Origin: Halalkalicoccus tibetensis
Lineage (GTDB): Archaea; Halobacteriota; Halobacteria; Halobacteriales; Halalkalicoccaceae
Assembly (NCBI RefSeq): GCF_037996645.1
Contig: NZ_JBBMXV010000003.1
Location: 372,001 to 436,000 of the forward strand
DNA: 64,000 nucleotides
Direction of reading: 5' to 3'
Shown: in pieces, positions 61,004-64,000 of the stretch
How the letters are laid out: each line of letters opens with the position of its first letter
Numbering within the stretch: the stretch's first letter is position 1
Made by a program: the position numbers and the translations under genes
Notes under the pieces: model-generated
Told to the model about the DNA's origin: nothing
Databases searched by the model: none
The model's input: the letters and a program-made list of their open reading frames with translations, nothing else

Positions 61004-61126
61004 ATGAACGTACTGGAGGTACTAGCGGTGACGACGATACTGTACTTCGTCGTGGTGGCGGTGTGGGTATGGAAGATCGAAGACATCCTCGAGGCACGCG
61101 GCGACGAGCGCCGGGGTGAGGCCTAA
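61004..61126 (+). CDS. 40-aa single-TM peptide coupled to symporter
   Basis: A 40-residue protein: MNVLEVLAVTTILYFVVVAV, then WVWKIEDILEARGDERRGEA. One hydrophobic helix is followed by a charged cytoplasmic tail. Its TAA stop shares a base with the symporter ATG (TAATG), so the two are translated together. It is the first ORF after the promoter. It could be an accessory subunit like the small partners known for some sodium:solute symporters, by inference. Confidence 0.6.
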   Translation: MNVLEVLAVTTILYFVVVAVWVWKIEDILEARGDERRGEA

Positions 61127-62700
61127 TGGCCGCGACCGGCGCGGTCGTCACCTACGGCTGGGCCTTCCTCGTCGCCTACGTCGTCTTGATCCTCGGGCTC
61201 GGCTACTGGGGCTGGAAGCAGACCAATAGCCAGGACGACTACGCGACCGCACGCGGGGGCTTTGGCTTCCTCGTGCTCGCCCTGGCGTACGCGACGACCG
61301 TCGCGAGCGGTTCGACGTTCCTGGGGATTCCCGGGATGGCCTACGACATGGGGTTCAAGGCCGGCTACTACGCGCTGATCTACCCGATCGGTATCTACCT
61401 GGGGATGATGGTCGTCGCGCGGATCACCAAGAAGGTCGGCGACCGCTTCAACTCCCAGTCGGTGCCCGACTTCCTCGGCGACCGGTATCAGAGCCCGCTG
61501 CTCAGGCTGCTGGCCGCGCTCATCGCGCTGTTCCTGCTGTTCTACATCATGGCCCAGATCGTCTCGGCGGGCTGGATGTTCGACGCGATCCTCGGGGTCC
61601 CCTACGAGGTCGGGATCTGGCTGGCCGGCGGGCTCCTGTTGCTCTATCTGGTCGCCGGCGGAAGCCACGCCGACATCATCACCGACGCCGTCCAGGGCGC
61701 GATCATGCTCGCGATCACGGCCCTGATCGTGGTCATGTTCGTCACCGGCTACGGGCTCGACGCGGGCGGGATGGGCGCGGTCAACGCCCAACTCGACGCC
61801 AACCAGTCGTGGGACACCCACACCAACTACGAGAACCCGATCTTCGCGAACTGGTGGGTGATCTTCCTGTTGTTCGTCGGCCACATCGGCTTCACCGCCC
61901 AGCCGCACCTGGGTAACAAGTTCTTCGCGATCAAGGGCACCCAGTACATCAAGAAGTTCATGATCATCGCGGCGATCGTCGGGATGGCGATGCCGCTGAT
62001 GTTCCTCGGGGGCGTGCTGGGCGCGGCCGAGGGGATCGACATCGCCGACCCCGACGCGATCATCCCCGTGCTGTTCATCGAGACGATGCCCGCGATCGTC
62101 GCCGCGTTCCTCGGCGTCGCGATCCTGAGCGCGATCATCTCGACGGCCGACGGGATCATCATCTCGGTCGCTCAGATCTTCGCCAATGACCTCTATCGCA
62201 AGACGTACGTCCCCTGGAAGGGCGGCGACCCCGACAGCCCAGAGGTCGGCCAACGCGCGCTGTGGATCTCGCGGGTCGCGACGGTCGTCGTCACGATCGC
62301 CGCGGTCGCGGCGGTGACGGTGCCGCCACAGTACCTCTCGGTGTTCATGTGGATCGGCATCGGGGGGATCATCTCCGCCTACAGCGGCCCGTACTTCATC
62401 GGCAGCATCGAGGAGTCCACCTCCGCGAAGGCCGCGCTGGTCGGCTTCGTCGCCGGCTTCTCGGTCTACGCCATCATCCATCTCGGCCCGCAGGCAGGGC
62501 TGTACGACTCGCTGCTGGGCTTCAGCCTCTACCCCTACAGCGAGAACCCCTACGCCTCGACCGGGATCGGCTTCATCGTGAGCTGTCTGGGGACGTTCGG
62601 CGCCAACCGCTTCACCGAGCCGCTGCCGGCCGCGCAGGTCCAGGAGGTCTTCGGGCGCCAGGAAGCGAGCACCGACGGGGGTCGCGAGGAGACCGAATAA
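61126..62700 (+). CDS. Sodium:solute symporter (SSS family)
   Basis: A 524-residue membrane protein with about 13 helices. SSS blocks include GGFGFLVLALAYATTVASGS, PGMAYDMGFKAGYYALIYPI and the STADGIIISVAQIFANDLYR segment with a sodium-site Ser. It imports an organic solute with Na+; the family covers sugars, amino acids, pantothenate and organic acids, and the substrate cannot be read here. It follows an IclR gene and a coupled 40-aa peptide. Confidence 0.92.
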   Translation: MAATGAVVTYGWAFLVAYVVLILGLGYWGWKQTNSQDDYATARGGFGFLVLALAYATTVASGSTFLGIPGMAYDMGFKAGYYALIYPIGIYLGMMVVARITKKVGDRFNSQSVPDFLGDRYQSPLLRLLAALIALFLLFYIMAQIVSAGWMFDAILGVPYEVGIWLAGGLLLLYLVAGGSHADIITDAVQGAIMLAITALIVVMFVTGYGLDAGGMGAVNAQLDANQSWDTHTNYENPIFANWWVIFLLFVGHIGFTAQPHLGNKFFAIKGTQYIKKFMIIAAIVGMAMPLMFLGGVLGAAEGIDIADPDAIIPVLFIETMPAIVAAFLGVAILSAIISTADGIIISVAQIFANDLYRKTYVPWKGGDPDSPEVGQRALWISRVATVVVTIAAVAAVTVPPQYLSVFMWIGIGGIISAYSGPYFIGSIEESTSAKAALVGFVAGFSVYAIIHLGPQAGLYDSLLGFSLYPYSENPYASTGIGFIVSCLGTFGANRFTEPLPAAQVQEVFGRQEASTDGGREETE

Positions 62701-62731
62701 GGGATACGGCCCGCCGCGCATCTACCCGCAA

Positions 62732-63295
62732 ATGGAGATCAGGTCGTTCGAACCACGCCTCGACGAGGCCGCCGCCGTCGGTCGCACCGAGCGCCTGACC
62801 GTCCCGACCTACCTGCGCTCGAAGCTCCGCGGGCTGCTCGGGCGCTCGCCCGAGCCCGAGTCGATCACGCGGCTGTATTACCCCGACTACATCGCGTATA
62901 CGACCGTCGAGTTCGACCGGCTCGCACGGGGCGAGAAGACGGTGAAGTTCCTCGCGGCCGTCGACGCGGTCACCGGCCGGGTCGGCGAGGTCGATCTGGA
63001 GCTTCCCGAGCGCGAGACGCTCGAGGTTCCCGACGGGCGCGTCCTCCCGATCGAGGTCCCGGAGGAGGGAGCGACCGAGGCGTGGCGTGAGTGGCTCTTT
63101 CCCTACCTCGACCGGTCCTACCGTCCGGTCAGGCGTCCCGAGTCCACCCTCGACCGCCTTGAACTCGTTTATACCCCCTTCCTGATCGTCGACTACGGCG
63201 AGGAGGGCGAGCGTTATGCCGTCAGCACCCTCACCAAACAGGTCGAGCTGCTCGAGGACGTCGAGGCCCTCGAGGCCGGCTACGACCCCGCCTAG
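62732..63295 (+). CDS. Unrecognised haloarchaeal protein
   Basis: A 187-residue soluble protein starting MEIRSFEPRLDEAAAVGRTE. Segments such as TRLYYPDYIAYTTVEFDRLA, EKTVKFLAAVDAVTGRVGEV and LVYTPFLIVDYGEEGERYAV suggest an alpha/beta fold. No Cys, membrane helix or catalytic motif is visible. It follows the symporter by 31 bases but its link to transport is unproven. Its stop overlaps the convergent SDR gene by 4 bases. Confidence 0.65.
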   Translation: MEIRSFEPRLDEAAAVGRTERLTVPTYLRSKLRGLLGRSPEPESITRLYYPDYIAYTTVEFDRLARGEKTVKFLAAVDAVTGRVGEVDLELPERETLEVPDGRVLPIEVPEEGATEAWREWLFPYLDRSYRPVRRPESTLDRLELVYTPFLIVDYGEEGERYAVSTLTKQVELLEDVEALEAGYDPA

Positions 63296-64000
63296 TACCA
63301 GGCGGTGCCGCCGTCGACGTTCAGGTCCTGGGCGGTGATGTGGCGGGCGTTCGGGCTCAGCAGGAACGACACCAGCCCCGCGACGTCCTCCGGTTCGACC
63401 AGCTCGCCCAGAGCAGCGTCGTCGGTGAACACCTGTCGCTTGGCTTCCTCGTAGCCCACGCCCCGCTCCTCGGCCTGGCGTTCGATCACACGCTCGATCC
63501 TCGGGCCCTTCGTCGCGCCCGGGCAGACGGCGTTGACCGTCACGTCGTCCTCGCCGAGTTCGAAGGCGAGCGTCCGGGTGAGCCCGATCACCGCCGTCTT
63601 CGAGGCCGTATACGGGGTCCGCCCCTCGAGGGGGCGCTTGCCGCTGATCGAGGAGACGTTCACGACGCTCGCCCGGTCGCTCTCCCGGAGATGGGGCGCG
63701 GCGTGTTTCGCCATGAGGAACTGGCCGGTGGCGTTCACCGACATGGTCCGGTCCCACTCCTCGCGCTCGACCTCCTCGATCGGCGCGGTCGGCCCGGCGA
63801 TCCCGGCGTTGTTCACCAGCGCGTCGATCCCCTCGAACGCCTCGACCGCCTCGTCGATCGTTCCCTCGACCGACGCCTCGTCCGTCACGTCGGTCTCGAC
63901 CGGCAGTGCGCGCTCGCCCGCGTCCGATTCCTCGGCCGTTTCGTGGATCCCGTCGCTCCGAGCCGCGAGGACGACGTTCGCGCCCTCATCGAGGAGTCGA
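63292..64000 (-). CDS. SDR-family oxidoreductase, N-terminus outside window
   Basis: About 235 residues are visible; the frame stays open to base 64000 (RLLDEGANVVLAARSD...), so the cofactor glycine motif lies outside. Visible motifs are LVNNAGIAG, the catalytic SSISGKRPLEGRTPYTASK (Ser, Tyr, Lys) and NAVCPGATKGPRIE, ending LNVDGGTAWY. It is a classical NAD(P) dehydrogenase of unknown substrate, related to 3-oxoacyl reductases and glucose dehydrogenases. Confidence 0.88.
   Translation of the reverse strand, partial: RLLDEGANVVLAARSDGIHETAEESDAGERALPVETDVTDEASVEGTIDEAVEAFEGIDALVNNAGIAGPTAPIEEVEREEWDRTMSVNATGQFLMAKHAAPHLRESDRASVVNVSSISGKRPLEGRTPYTASKTAVIGLTRTLAFELGEDDVTVNAVCPGATKGPRIERVIERQAEERGVGYEEAKRQVFTDDAALGELVEPEDVAGLVSFLLSPNARHITAQDLNVDGGTAWY

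Noticed and set aside
1-64000. Search by eye for tRNA, rRNA, CRISPR arrays, transposases, integrases, restriction or toxin-antitoxin systems
   Set aside because: None seen. The RHH protein at 38722 resembles an antitoxin but its partner is a transporter, not a toxin. A tRNA scan could still find a tRNA missed by eye.

Overview
The window is chromosomal DNA from a halophilic archaeon (class Halobacteria). The evidence is high GC, strongly acidic predicted proteins, and archaeal core genes: A-type ATP synthase, aRF1, TBP, PCNA, PriL, Hjc, Twy1 and RbkR. There is a haloarchaeal TatCo/TatCt pair, several haloarchaea-only families, and many starts with a TATA element 25-30 bases upstream of the ATG, as expected for leaderless mRNAs. 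The genus cannot be fixed from sequence alone. I saw no rRNA, tRNA, CRISPR array, insertion sequence or integrase; this reads as a core chromosomal segment.

Layout. 1-8.4 kb: membrane and metabolic genes (DUF373, polyprenyl synthase, DUF2071, lipoprotein, Na+/H+ antiporter, cupin, hydrolase), then etfB-etfA with a coupled 21-codon mini-ORF between them. 8.4-13 kb: a membrane-anchored HTH protein, an exported protein, a type IV pilin, a VTE3-like methyltransferase and an SDR dehydrogenase. 13-25 kb: A-type ATP synthase operon atpHIKECFAB, then three unrelated genes, then atpD alone. 25.5-29 kb: argS, a stand-alone aRF1 N-domain paralogue and prf1. 29-34 kb: MaoC hydratase, twy1, rbkR-ribB, ilvE and a PPOX/F420-type protein. 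34-38 kb: divergent tatC genes, the second a double TatC with a very acidic tail. 38-45.8 kb: DUF4397 protein, an RHH regulator with a YhhQ-type transporter, rlmE, a tiny exported peptide, and a TrmB regulator divergent from a COG1361 protein plus RND transporter. 45.8-52.4 kb: acyl-CoA dehydrogenase, MmgE/PrpD, PCNA, acetyltransferase, primase large subunit, SWIM protein and Hjc. 52.4-58.7 kb: ahcY and an MTA/SAH deaminase (S-adenosylmethionine by-product recycling), hisG, a CPBP protease and tbp. 58.7-64 kb: HTH-10 regulator, IclR regulator, a 40-aa membrane peptide coupled to a sodium:solute symporter, an unknown protein and a truncated SDR gene.

The most unusual items are the aRF1 N-domain paralogue that lost NIKS but kept the YxCxxxF motif, the mini-ORF coupled on both sides inside etfBA, the 40-aa membrane peptide coupled to the symporter, the TrmB/COG1361/RND module with a long operator-like dyad, and an 82-bp nested inverted repeat beside the TrmB gene. 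No complete new defence or mobile system was found. Small dyads are common by chance at this base composition, so they are rated conservatively.
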